Of a stretch of 64,000 bases of DNA, positions 32,845 to 43,579 are shown one piece after another; the stretch's first letter is position 1, and each line of letters begins with the position of its first letter. Below the pieces are notes generated by a model, which made no database searches, had not been told where the DNA came from, and saw nothing but the letters and a program-made list of their open reading frames with translations. Origin of the DNA: Pogostemon cablin. Its lineage: Eukaryota > Streptophyta > Magnoliopsida > Lamiales > Lamiaceae. The position numbers were made by a program, and so were the translations under genes. The DNA is taken from the NCBI GenBank assembly GCA_023678885.1, contig CM042979.1:25286981-25350980 (forward strand), written 5' to 3'.

Positions 32845-34722
32845 TGATGAGAATGAAAATTAGTGTGTTTTAATGTCCAATTGAACACCTATTTAATTGA
32901 TATTTGTAATATATTAGCACAAATTCCTTATATTTTATATATGTGAGAAAAAGGTGCATTTAAGGTGTTTTATTGTGTTTTTGGTGGAAAAAGGATAAAA
33001 AATGCAAGATTGGACAAAAGGTGCAATTTGTGCAAAGATGATGAAAAACGCACGTCCAACTTTTGGAATTTTTCTGTGTTGTTATTGAGATCAAAACTGG
33101 TAGTGTGACACATGGTTGGAAAGCCACTGAAAAGAGGATCGTTTTGGCATAAAGAACATCCCAATCGAGTTCCAAACGAAGAAGTTATAAGCAAAACGAT
33201 GAAGACGCGCGCGAGGTGCCGAGCAGGATTGCTGGCCACTTTCCATAGCTTATTGCACACTCAATTCTTGGTGTCTATGAATGATCTTTATATGGATTGA
33301 AAGCCCAGGAAGAGAGGATCACGTGAGCGCAAGAATTATTGAATTTGGAACTCGAATGTGGAAGTTATACACAAAACGATGAGGAGGTGCAAGTCCATTC
33401 GACATGAAGAAACATCACTTCGACCTCAACACATGGATTCGATCAGCCATGCATATGCAAGCTGCAAAGTAGTGAACACATGGGCAAAAGTGAAGATGAT
33501 ACACTCCACATGGGTCACATGAAGCACCAAACATGCCTTTGATTTTTCAAAGCAAAGAGGACAAAGAGATGAGTTGGAAATGGTGGCAAGTGAGCTACAA
33601 CACATGATGGACAGCAACAATGGAGCATCAAAACAAGAAGAAGTGGGAGAATGGAGTAACATGGGCAGCCATGGAGGCATGTGATGTTGTTCCCCTTCCA
33701 CAACTATAAATAGGGGCTGCAAGACATCCCAATTGCCATTGAATACACACCACAAGACACACAACACACACAAGAAAGAGAGGAGGAGAGTGCTGCAAGT
33801 GCAGCTTGCTGCACTTGCAGCAGCAGCAACAACAAGAAAAGGGCACGAATCAAGCATGATCGAGCTGCAAACGGAGTGAAGATCATCAGCCAATAATCTA
33901 CGGTTTTGCTATTTTAATTTTATTTTCGTTTTGAACATGTGTGGCTAGTTTCTTTTCTCTAGTTTAAGATTTTGTGAACCTCCCGTTGATAGTTTTATGA
34001 ATTATTAAGGATTTTATATTGAATCTTTTGTCCAAGTTTATTCTATTACATGCTTTGATGTTCTTAATGATTGTTTGATAATTAATTTAGCTTGATCACC
34101 TATTTGATTATTTTACAACCGAACGTTATTCTATGATCTACAATCCGTAATTGTTGTAGGGATTGGATTAAGTAACAAATAGAGGTTGTTCCTTCTAGGT
34201 GTAATGGGATCTAGGTTGTATGATTCCTAGCCGGTTTTCATAGCCTAGTAATTCTATGTTTAGAGTTTGCATGCATCTATGAGTTCGAATCCATAGGGTC
34301 ACTTGTAGATAGTTCAATATAGTGGTCGTACCCTAGTTGATGAACGTAAGAACATTCGGGTTGATTGGTCGTACCGTCTTCCTAGGGATTTGAGTTTGTA
34401 CATTAGACTAGATATTTAATTCTGGTAATTAATTAAATTATTAAACGGGAGGGAATCAATATCCTAAACTAGGATTTTACCCTTTGTTATTATCTAAGCT
34501 TCTTTCAATTTTTGTTAATTAATTTTTAAATTAATTTATTACTTTTTTTATTTTGTTATTGTCACTTCAACAAACCCCCCTATTTATTTTATTGCTTAAA
34601 ACACTTTAGTTTAATTAAAATTCATTTTACTCTCTTGGGAAACGACCCTACTTACCATTATACTAAGTATTTTAGTAAGTTGGAATTATAAAATATTTTG
34701 AGAGCATGACGACGGCTCATCA
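32845..34722 (+). repeat. 3' LTR of T
   Basis: 1878 bp. Differs from the 5' LTR by scattered substitutions and small indels, including an extra AAG near 33641. Followed by the target duplication CATGC. Confidence 0.93.
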
Positions 34723-34727
34723 CATGC

Positions 34728-36400
34728 ATGGGATAAGATTGTTAGATGAGGCCAAGGCAAGTGTTCAGAATCAGCGGAGGGTTAATCCCGCGATTCAAGA
34801 GGTGATTAGGAAGCAAATCCTTACGTGGTTGGATGCTGGAATCATATATCCAATTAGTGATAGTCCCCATGTGAGTCCATTGCATGTAGTTGCTAAAAAG
34901 GGAGGAATGACTGTAGTAAATGCTGAGGATGGAGAAGCGATAGCCACAAGGATTCCTACGGGATGGCGTACATGTGTAGATTATAGGAAGTCGAATGAGA
35001 ACACGTGTAAGGATCATTTTCCTCTTCCTTTCATGGATCAAATGTTAGATCGTCTTGCAAGGTATGAGTTTTATTATTTCTTGGATGGATACTCGGGGTA
35101 CAACCAAATCATGATTGCCCCCGAGGATCAAGAAAAGACCACTTTTACTTGCCCCTACGGGACCTTTGCTTTTCGGAAAATGTCATTTGGGTTATGTAAT
35201 GCGCCTGCTACTTTTCAGAGATGCATGATGCCAATATTCGATGGGTTGATAGAGAAGATCATGGAGGTGTTCATGGATGATTTTTCTATTTTTGGTTCCT
35301 CCTTTGATATTTGTTTGTCTAACCTTGCTATTGTTTTGAAGAGATGTCAAGTGACTAATCTTATCTTGAATTGGGAGAAGTGCCACTTCATGGTGAAGGA
35401 TGGGATTGTTCTTGGGCATCATGTTTCAGCCAAGGGATTGCAGGTCGATCGTGCTAAAGTGGTGGCAATTGAGAAGCTTCCACCACCGACCAATGAAAGA
35501 GGAGTGCAGTCCTTCCTTGGACACGCCGATTTTTACAGGAGATTCATACAAGACTTCTCAAAATACTCCAAGCCCTTATCTCACTTACTTGAAAAGGATG
35601 TTCCTTTTGTGTTTGATGATGAATGTCTAACAGCTTTTCAAGTTTTAAAGGAGGCGCTTATCACTGCACCTATCTTGATCACACTGGATTGGACTCAACC
35701 GTTTGTACTAATGTGTGATGCAAGTGATGTAGCACTTGGAGTGGTGCTTGGGCAGCTGAAGGAGAAGAAGTTCTGCGCCATTTACTACGCGAGTAAGACT
35801 TTCGATGCGGCACAAAAGAATTACACGGTGACTGAAAAGGAGTTTTTGGCTGTTGTGTACGCATTCGATAAGTTTCGTCAGTATTTGGTTGGCATGAAGA
35901 CTATTGTGTACACGGATCATTCAGCGATTCGGTACTTGATGGAGAAGAAGGAGACGAAGCCTAGGATCATAAGGTGGATTCTTCTATTTCAAGAGTTTGA
36001 CATGGAGATCCGAGATAAGAAAGGTTCTGATAATGTGTTGGCGGATCACCTTTCGAGGTTGGAGACTAGGGAGCATTGTGATAATTCTTTCGAGTATATT
36101 GAGGAAATGTTCCCGAATGAAAAGATCATAGCATTGTTTGTTGAAGGGGCTGAGCGAGCGTGTGTGGTTGCTGCACAGAGAGTTGATCCATGGTATGTGG
36201 ATTATGTTAACTATATTGCTGTGGGAGAAATTCCAAGGGATCTCAACCAATATCAACTTGCTAAATTCAAGAGGGATGTTGAGACTTTCATATGGTATGA
36301 TCCGTTTGTGTACAAGATTTGCACGGATTCTATCGTCTGTAGGTGTGTGCTCGAGATGGAGATGGAGAGTGTTCTCGAGTTTTGCCATACACAACCTAAC
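34728..36400 (+). pseudogene. RT and RNase H of Athila-type element B
   Basis: Resumes RT right after the T insertion. Motifs: SPLHVVAKKGGM, GWRTCVDYRKSN, FLDGYSGYNQI, the catalytic FMDD in EVFMDDFSIFG (about 35266-35295), GHHVSAKGLQVD, then RNase H with MCDASDVALGVVLGQ and VYTDHSAIRYL. It is open from 34706 to 36484, but the true frame is left near 36400, where HNLTGGHFGAQKTA continues in another frame. The apparent ATG at 34706 lies in the T LTR and is fortuitous. Confidence 0.92.
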
Positions 36401-37407
36401 TGGGGGGCACTTCGGCGCTCAAAAGACAGCAGCCAAGGTACTTCAGTCCGCTCTTTATTGGCCTACGTTGTTCAAGAATTGTGAGACCTATGTGGCATCT
36501 TGCGATAGATGTCAACGCATGGGGAACATCGGTAGGAGAGACGAGATGCCGCTTCAGCCGAGCATAGTGGTCGAGATTTTTGATGTGAGGGGTATCGATT
36601 TTATGGGGCCTTTTTCCCCATCTAATGGATTTCTCTACATTCTACTTGCGGTGGATTATCTTTCTTGAAGAAGCATATCTTTGCCCGCTTTGGAGTCCCT
36701 AGAGCACTTATTAGTGATGGAGGTACGCACTTCGTTAATAAATTTCTTAAGAAGGTGCTTAAAGGGTATGGTGTTAAGCATAGGGTTACTACACCATATC
36801 ATCCTCAAGCAAATGGGCAAGCGGTGATCTCTAACCGTCAAGTCAAACAGATTCTGGAGAAGGTGGTCTGAACCAATAGAAAGGATTTGGCTTTGAAGCT
36901 CGATGATGTCGTGTGGGGGTTCTGGACCGCGTACAAGACGGTGTTAGATATGTCACCGTATCAGATTATCTATGGGAAGCCATGCCACTTACCTGTAGAT
37001 ATTCAACACAAAGCGTTTTGGGCTTTGCGAAGCTTGAACTTGACTCTCAAGGATGTGAAGGAGTTGAGGATGACTCACATCAATCTTTTGGATGAGTTTC
37101 GGAGTCGTGCGTACAAGAATTCTGAGATGTACAAGGAAAGGATAAAGAGGTGGCATGATTCGAATATCTCGTACAAGGAGTTCAAGCAAGAAGATGAGGT
37201 TTTACTCTTTAACTCTCGTTTAAAGCTTTTTGCAGGCAAGTTGAATTCGAAGTGGATGGGACCATTCATGATTCATCGAGCCTTAGGAGGGGGAGTTTTG
37301 AGCTTATTGACAAGGATAGAGACATTATTGCGGTGAATGGACATCGCTTGAAGCATTATATGTTGCCGGATGATGTTTGTGTCATCTTTGTGGATACCTT
37401 GATCTGA
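36401..37407 (+). pseudogene. Integrase of Athila-type element B
   Basis: Zinc-binding part GGHFGAQKTAAKVLQS...CDRCQRMG, then GIDFMGPF with the first aspartate. At about 36662 some 20 codons are missing relative to element A, with a frame change. The core resumes with FGVPRALISDGGTHF and YHPQANGQAVISNRQ; this glutamine/alanine context replaces the QAEVSN of A, so the catalytic glutamate has become valine or is displaced. TGA at 36869-36871, a further frameshift near 37300 and the natural end at 37405-37407 (VNGHRLKHY...IFVDTLI) complete it. Confidence 0.88.
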
Positions 37408-37447
37408 GTAGGTACCGTCGTGACTCTCTGACGTTAAACATGAGCGC

Positions 37448-37469
37448 CTGTTGGGGTCTTTCCCTCCTG
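37448..37469 (+). other. Degenerate post-pol hairpin (B)
   Basis: CTGTTGGGGTCTTTCCCTCC after GTTAAACATGAGCGC. Position and lead-in match the AGGCAA hairpins of A and F, but the loop and stem are altered. Confidence 0.5.
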
Positions 37470-37550
37470 TTTTAATGCTTTATTTCTTTCGTGAGAGTAA
37501 GAAATTTTTATATTTGAAGTGCTTACTTATCGGCAATTACATCTCTTTGT

Positions 37551-37590
37551 AAACTTAGTTTCGACTATAGTTTCTACTAAGTTTGGGGGG
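37551..37590 (+). other. Hairpin plus internal polypurine tract after pol (B)
   Basis: AAACTTAG and CTAAGTTT form an 8-bp stem with an 18-base loop; the 3' arm continues into TTTGGGGGGTG. It lies 4.4 kb before the 3' LTR, so it is not the terminal tract. Confidence 0.7.
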
Positions 37591-37903
37591 TGTGATGTAC
37601 TTACCTTGATAAGCACCGATAGTATAATCTTTTCTTTGTGACGTTTGTTAGGGGAGTTAATTTTTTGCGGCATATTTAAAACTTTAACCGGTTTGTATGT
37701 GTCGATTTTTTGTAACTTGCCTAATATTTCGTGGTGTTGTGTTGTTTCGTATTTTGAGTGATTGCGGAGTTACTCATGATTGATAAGTTTTTAAAGAACC
37801 AATTCTTGATGAAGTTGTACTCTAGTTGGTACTTAATGATTCGTTTTGAAGTTTGAAGTGTGTAGGGATTGAAGAACACGTGTTTTGGAGCTTCCAGGGG
37901 ATA

Positions 37904-38276
37904 GGTTCGACCAGTGCCAGGAGGTCAAACCCAACGGTGGAAGTCGAACCGTGTTGAAAAATCGTTCAGTGAGGTGGTTCGACCTTCACAAGCATGGTTC
38001 GACCTAATCCTACAGGTCGAACCTTGGTCGAACCTGTGCTGCTGAAGTTCGGTTCGACCATGACGTACTTGGTTCGACCTGTTTAACAAGTCGAACCAAG
38101 GTCGAACTGGTGATCTGAAACATACAGTAGGGTAGTTCGACCTGATGCGTTTTGGTTCGACCTGTTCCAATAGGTCGAAGCGAAGTCGAACCTGAAGAAG
38201 AACTCGTCTAGAAGGGTGGTTTGACCTCGTCAGTCGTGGTTCGACCTGTTCAACAGCTCGAACCCAAGGTCGAACC
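37904..38276 (+). repeat. GGTTCGACC hairpin array downstream of pol (B)
   Basis: Five units spaced about 75-85 bases (starts near 37904, 37978, 38052, 38132 and 38216). Each has GGTTCGACC then a stem-loop such as GGTTCGACCTGTT...AACAAGTCGAACC, then another (A)GGTCGAACC. It lies just upstream of the env-position ORF. Confidence 0.88.
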
Positions 38277-38525
38277 AAGCCAGGTATGTGTTTTAAGTTC
38301 GATTTTTTAGAAAGGTTCGATCATTTTTCACTTCACCCTTCCTCGAACCTTCACGAAATCACTACACCCTTGCACCAATTCTTCAATTACACTTGATTTC
38401 GCACAGATTACACATCACCACACCTTTAATTCACGACTTGGATGCGAATTTGGGCGAATTTCGCTGCAAGTTAGGGCTCAGTCGCGATTTCTTGGGGGTT
38501 TTGAGTGTTTGATCATTCTTTTACC

Positions 38526-40619
38526 ATGGAAAAAGCTAAAGGTATGTTTTCTCAACTCAATTACTCTAGGATTGAAGCTTAGTGTATGCAATTCGTTGTG
38601 GGTAAGAGGATTGATGTTGATGTTGGTTGAATTTCATGGTGAATGTTGTTATTTTGATTTGATTCATATGAATTCTTGTTCATTGGTTTAAGAATGTTTG
38701 ATTATTGATTGAACTTGAGTGTTTATGTGAATTAATCAATGATATTGTGCGTTTATGAGTATAAGCATGTTGGTTTGGTTGAATCGTTCATAATTTGAGG
38801 AGTTCATGTTTTGACTTGTTGAAACTCATGTGAATTGCTTTGATAAGTTGAAGGCATGCTTGTATGGCTGTGTTTGAATGTTGAGGAAGACGTGATTGAA
38901 GTAGTTTTGAGCATGTTAAAAAGCAAGTGGTGTTTGATGATGGTTGTTGAGGTGATATGTTGTTGATGAAGCATGGATGTTTGATGTCTTGAGTAGAGTA
39001 TAGGATATGCTAGTCGATTACTTGCTTTCTTGTCTTGTTGGTTGTACTGAGTAGTTGTTTTTAGGTACAGGATAAGGATTCAGACAAGGATCTGGGCAAG
39101 GCAAGGGAAAGGAGAAGGCAGCCGAAGTAAGATAAAAAAAAGGCAAGATAGGCCTTCGAACATAGATAAGGTGATGAAGACGCTGAGATTGCAAGAACGC
39201 CTTCCCGAGAACTTCAAGATTCATATGCCTGATTGGGATGAGATCAAAGAAAAGTGGGCAGAAGTCTCAGCTAAGGTGGCCCGGACGAGATACCAGGATG
39301 ACGATGTCATGAGGATTATGCACATCAGGGATGATATCTTTTGGAAGTTCGATCGAGTGGAGATCTGACGATTTATGGAATTAAAGAGGCCGACATATTT
39401 CCATGTTACAGCTGAGGTGATTTGCTCGTTTGAGATGGAGAAGGACCCTCTTAGTTACTAATTTCGGTGCTCATTTCAGTTAGGAGGAGTCCAGAGGAGA
39501 TGGACAGCTGACGAATTCAATGAGCTATTTCAGACGCCTCTTGAGATCTCTCTAGTGGAGAGTGGCTACTTCAATGCCCATAGATTTTGGAGGGAGATCT
39601 CCGGGGAGATTAGAGACTATAAGATTAAGCAGGCTCGTGCGACCTCGATCAAGAATCCAGTGTTGAAGTATATGGATCGAGTGCTCAGAAACACATTGTT
39701 TGCTCATTCGGAGGGTGGTTGTATGTCTAGAGGAGAGCTTTACGCCCTATGGTGTATGATGAATGGGGTGAAGTTCAATGTGGGAGCATATTTCATCGCG
39801 CAGCTGCATCGATTCAGGACCGTTGGATTTCAGAAGGTGAACATTGGAGGGTTGCTGATGATTGTAGCTGAGCACTACAACATGGACTTCACCGGCATTA
39901 CACCTGTTAGAAAAGACCCCGACTTGGTGATGTTCACATGCGTAAAGGGAGGATTTGCACACTTTAGAGATGGTGATTGGTTCTTCACGAGAGGACCAAA
40001 GTTATTCGACTTCATGTTTTCCTTTGATGTGAATAATATGACCACTGTTCGGGAGGCAAGGAACTTGTTGATGAACTCCCTAGGACACACCGCTCTGTCC
40101 GTGACTGTGAAGACCAACGGGGATTGGAGAGTCGTGGCTAGGATATGTGTGGAGGATAGATTGGCGGAGCTACAGTGAATTGTGGATCAGGGAGAGTACC
40201 GTCCACCACCGCAGCAGCCATCACAGCCACCACAGCATCCCGAGGTCGAGCATCGGGTAGATGAGCAGTCAGAGATGGAGATTCTGGAGGAGGAGCAGCA
40301 CGACGCGCCTCAGCATGCTCCAGTACCGCAGCAGCAGTGGGCTATTCGGGATGATACCCAGGAACAATTTCGCTTGATTCACGAGTAGCTGGTCGCGGTC
40401 GTAGCTGCACAGCAGGAGACGAACAAGCAGCTCGCACTCGCCAACGCTAACTACGCCATGTTGAACGAGAGGTACACTGCCTTGAATGAGCGGGTTGGTA
40501 GAGTGAGTAGTCGGGTAGATCTTATGGATAGGAACATCAGCAGTCTGTATCGAGCTGTGGAGCAGAGATTGGATGACGAGGATGATGATGATGAGGATGA
40601 TGATGCTCCGGAGGAGTAG
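38526..40619 (+). pseudogene. Env-position ORF of Athila-type element B
   Basis: A reading frame from about 39066 to a stop at 40617-40619 is interrupted by TGA (39366), TAA (39459), TGA (40176) and TAG (40386). The best part (39555-40175) has NPVLKYMDRVLRNTLFAHSE, ELYALWCMMNGVKFNVGAYF and VNIGGLLMIVAEHYNMDF. This is the pattern of the plant-transposon protein encoded between pol and the 3' LTR of Athila elements. The C-terminus is Pro/Gln-rich, then coiled-coil-like, then an Asp/Glu run. No signal peptide or membrane segment is seen, so an envelope function is not supported. ATGGAAAAAGCTAAAG followed by GTATGT at 38542 could be a short first exon, with acceptors near 39064 or 39070. Confidence 0.7.
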
Positions 40620-41987
40620 ATCTTCAGGTTTTCTTTTGATTTTCTCCGATTCATCTCACCTCCATTCTTCTTTTTCTCTTTACAGATTGGGCTATGTTTA
40701 TTGAGTGAGTGGCATGTATATTCTTGGATATCATTGTTAGGATAGATGGATTCATGAGTGTTGAATACTTGTATGGTTGATTCGGTTTATGGGTTGTTGA
40801 TTTTGTGCATTCACATGTTCATGTGTTAATTTCTATTGATGAAAAGCACGTTTAATTTGATAAGTATGTAGAGTTCTTGTGGAATTGATCTTAATTATGT
40901 GCTATGAGGAGTACTTAGGATTCTATTTACCTATGTGAGGATTTGAGCCTTTTTTAATCATGATTGATCATGATTGTTTTATTCTTGAGAGGATCATTCA
41001 TATGAACGTATTCTAGAACTTGGCTTGGAGTCTTGTGTGAGACTTATGATTGATAAATTGCTAGGACATGATCTTAGGCCATTATTTTGTGATTAAGCTA
41101 CTTAGCCAAATTTTGTCCTTCCTAATAATTTTATTAACTTTTGGATGCCCCGTTGAGCCGTTAATAACCTTTTCTTTGGTAGCCAAAGTAAATAACCTTA
41201 TAAACCATTACTTGAGCCTTGATTAACCTATTCATTGGTAGAGAGAGTTGAGGTGAGTAAGTGTTGCAAGAAGAAAAGGAAGATAGAATATGGTTGGATG
41301 AAAAGAATATGGTTAAATCTTGTTTAGGGGTAGTGCCTGAAACTGGTACCTCGATTGCTTATAACATGAAGCTTTAAGCTTAAGAGTAGCTGATTGATAA
41401 AGAGAAGAAGGGTAGTGCCTAAAACCGGTACCCGAATTGTCTAAAGAGATGATGTTGATACACGGAAAAGAAGGAAAATCCATGAAAAGAAGAGGAGAAG
41501 TTGGAGGAGATATTACAAAAAGAAGACGAAATTGAAAACCTCAAAGATAACTCTCTACTAGTGTCTTAAGTCACTTTACCTAAATTTTCCTACCTTTTTC
41601 CAAAGAGCCAACATTACAACCCAAAAACAAGTCATTTGTGATCCTAGTGAAGAGTTGATTATAAGTTGATTTTTGAGACCTTTGTCAAGCTTATGGTTAC
41701 GCATGAATATGGATTGATATTAGTGTTTATATTAGCCTATATAGTGCCTCACACACTTGAGTGAAAGAGAATAAATACTTATCTTGTGAGCTAGATTACT
41801 TAGTACTCCAAATGGTGTGTGATTGGATTGGTTTTGCATGAGTGATATATATGAAGCAATTAATACTTGTTTGATTTAATGAAGTTGCATGTGTGATATG
41901 TGTTGTACTTGATCTTGGTGTATTATACACGACTCCTGTGGTTTGTTTTGGTTGCCTCGGGACGAGCAACATATAAGTTTGGGGATT
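40620..41987 (+). other. B 3' internal region, non-coding, with polypurine tract
   Basis: No gene seen. Contains TATTCTAGAACTTGGCTTGG (about 41010), GATCTTAGGCCAT (about 41070), CCCCGTTGAGCCG (about 41148) and two copies of GGTAGTGCCTxAAACxGGTA (about 41327 and 41408). The terminal tract AAGTTTGGGGATT (41975-41987) follows GGGACGAGCAAC. Confidence 0.7.
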
Positions 41988-43579
41988 TGATGAGTGTGTA
42001 AATTCACAAGTTTGGCATCATGTTTTGTGCTAGTTTTGAAGAGTTTTGAGGTGGAAATAGGTGGAAAACCTATATATATATATATATTGTGAATTAGCAT
42101 GAATCAGGTATTAGTGGAGCTATTTAAGTAGTTTTCATAGCAAAATCAAAGTGGAAGTGCCAAGAATCGAAGAGACGAAGTCGAGACCACGCGAACTGCC
42201 AAGGAGAGAGGTGGGTTCGACCTGTTGGAGGAGGGTTCGACCTCTCAAGTAGGTCGAACCAGCAATGCAAAGTGGCAGAAGATGGGTTTGACCACGACTC
42301 GAGGGGTTCGACATGTCTATCAAGTCGAACCATGGTCGAACCAGTTCGCGAGAAAGTTGATTCGACCACGACGGAGTGGTTCGACCTGTACAAAAAGTCG
42401 AACCAAATGCAAAATACTTCCAATAGGTGGGTTCGACCTGTGGTTCGACCTGCGGCCAGTGGTTCGACCTGTTTGCTGAGGTCGAACCATTGTGCGGAAA
42501 CTTACCTTATCCGGATTTTCGAGGCCAAAACGCGTGTGATCACTTGAAAAGCTCATTCCAAGCCCTGGAGACGTGATTACAAGTATAAAAGGAGGCTCAT
42601 GCAGTCAGAGAGCTTTTATAGAGTTTTAGAGAGCGTAAGATCGTGAAGCACAAGAGTAGACTAGGAGGAGCTGTGACAGAGGTTCCGCTGGAGATTCAAG
42701 TAAGATTGGTCCATCTAACCATGATTGTTCCTAGATCAATCATGGGCTAGAGCCACTTCGGTAGTTCTAGGGTTATGAAGGTTTCATGAGTTGATTTGTA
42801 TTTCGTAGGTATACTCCGTGCAACACTACTTGTGGTTTAGTTTATATAAGATTATACGTTTTTAATCCATACTCATAGTTGTTTTGTGCATCAATAATCG
42901 TTGTGTAGAGTCTGAATGCATAACATGGTTATTGATTGAGTGCGTTCACTAATGAGCAGGGTTTATTGTTATAATTCTAAGTGAAGAGATTCCGAGGTTT
43001 TATTAGAATCGTCTTATATGAATGTTTGTTAATTGAATTGAATTCGAGTTAACAAGTAGGATTAAGAGTATAACTTTATAGTACCTAAAAAGGGAGATCA
43101 AATCGGGTTAGTTACTAAGTACACGGGAAATAATTGATTATGATAGTACCTAGAAAGGGGGTAAAGTATACATCTTGCTCTGAGGATACTCACACGTGTC
43201 AACAGCTTATCTATTTGTGTCTATAGAGTAGATTTGCATGGTCTAGCGATGCGTCCATAAACCACAAGGCAGAGTCGGACATTGACACACGAAAGTATGA
43301 GTTAACGAATGAAACTGGATGGCCTGACGAAACTACCTATCATCTTATTTGATCACAACTACTCTTCTCTTGTTCTTATTATTGATTTGCTATTTTAATT
43401 GTTACTTAGTTTAAAAACCAACAATTACGATTCTCAACATAGTCATAATTGCTAGAAAATAACTAAAGTAATATTTACCCGTCCCGTGGATTCGATATTT
43501 AACTTGGTCACTTTCGAAACTACAATTGGTATCCTTCATACTTGGGGATTAAAATTGTGTGTTAAGAAAACACCCATCA
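41988..43579 (+). repeat. 3' LTR of B
   Basis: Matches the 5' LTR over its whole length with several dozen scattered differences by eye, so B is older than T. Array at 42214-42488, TATA at 42584. Confidence 0.93.

Larger units (their letters stand above)
28415..34722 (+). mobile_element. Young non-autonomous gag-only LTR element T (TR-GAG type)
   Basis: Complete 6308-bp element. LTRs (28415-30288 and 32845-34722) start TGATGAGAATG and end GGCTCATCA. Perfect 5-bp target duplication CATGC at 28410-28414 and 34723-34727; its insertion point splits the RT of B precisely. It has a tRNA-Asp primer site, one gag-like ORF with a CCHC knuckle, no protease, RT or integrase, and a polypurine tract at the 3' end. 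About 20 differences between the two LTRs by eye make it the youngest LTR element here. Gag-only elements with terminal repeats are known in plants as TR-GAG; membership is my inference. Confidence 0.93.
23373..43579 (+). mobile_element. Athila-type Ty3 retrotransposon B, carrying nested element T
   Basis: Plus-strand element with LTRs at both ends (TGATGAG...CCATCA), tRNA-Asp primer site, gag-pro-pol, an env-position ORF and a polypurine tract (about 41974-41984). The flanks TCTGT and TTTGT are a target duplication with one mismatch. The undisturbed site is seen in the second C copy near 62590. Without T it is about 13.9 kb. All ORFs are broken. Four arrays of GGTTCGACC hairpins are present: one in each LTR, one between gag and protease, and one after pol. 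Confidence 0.93.
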
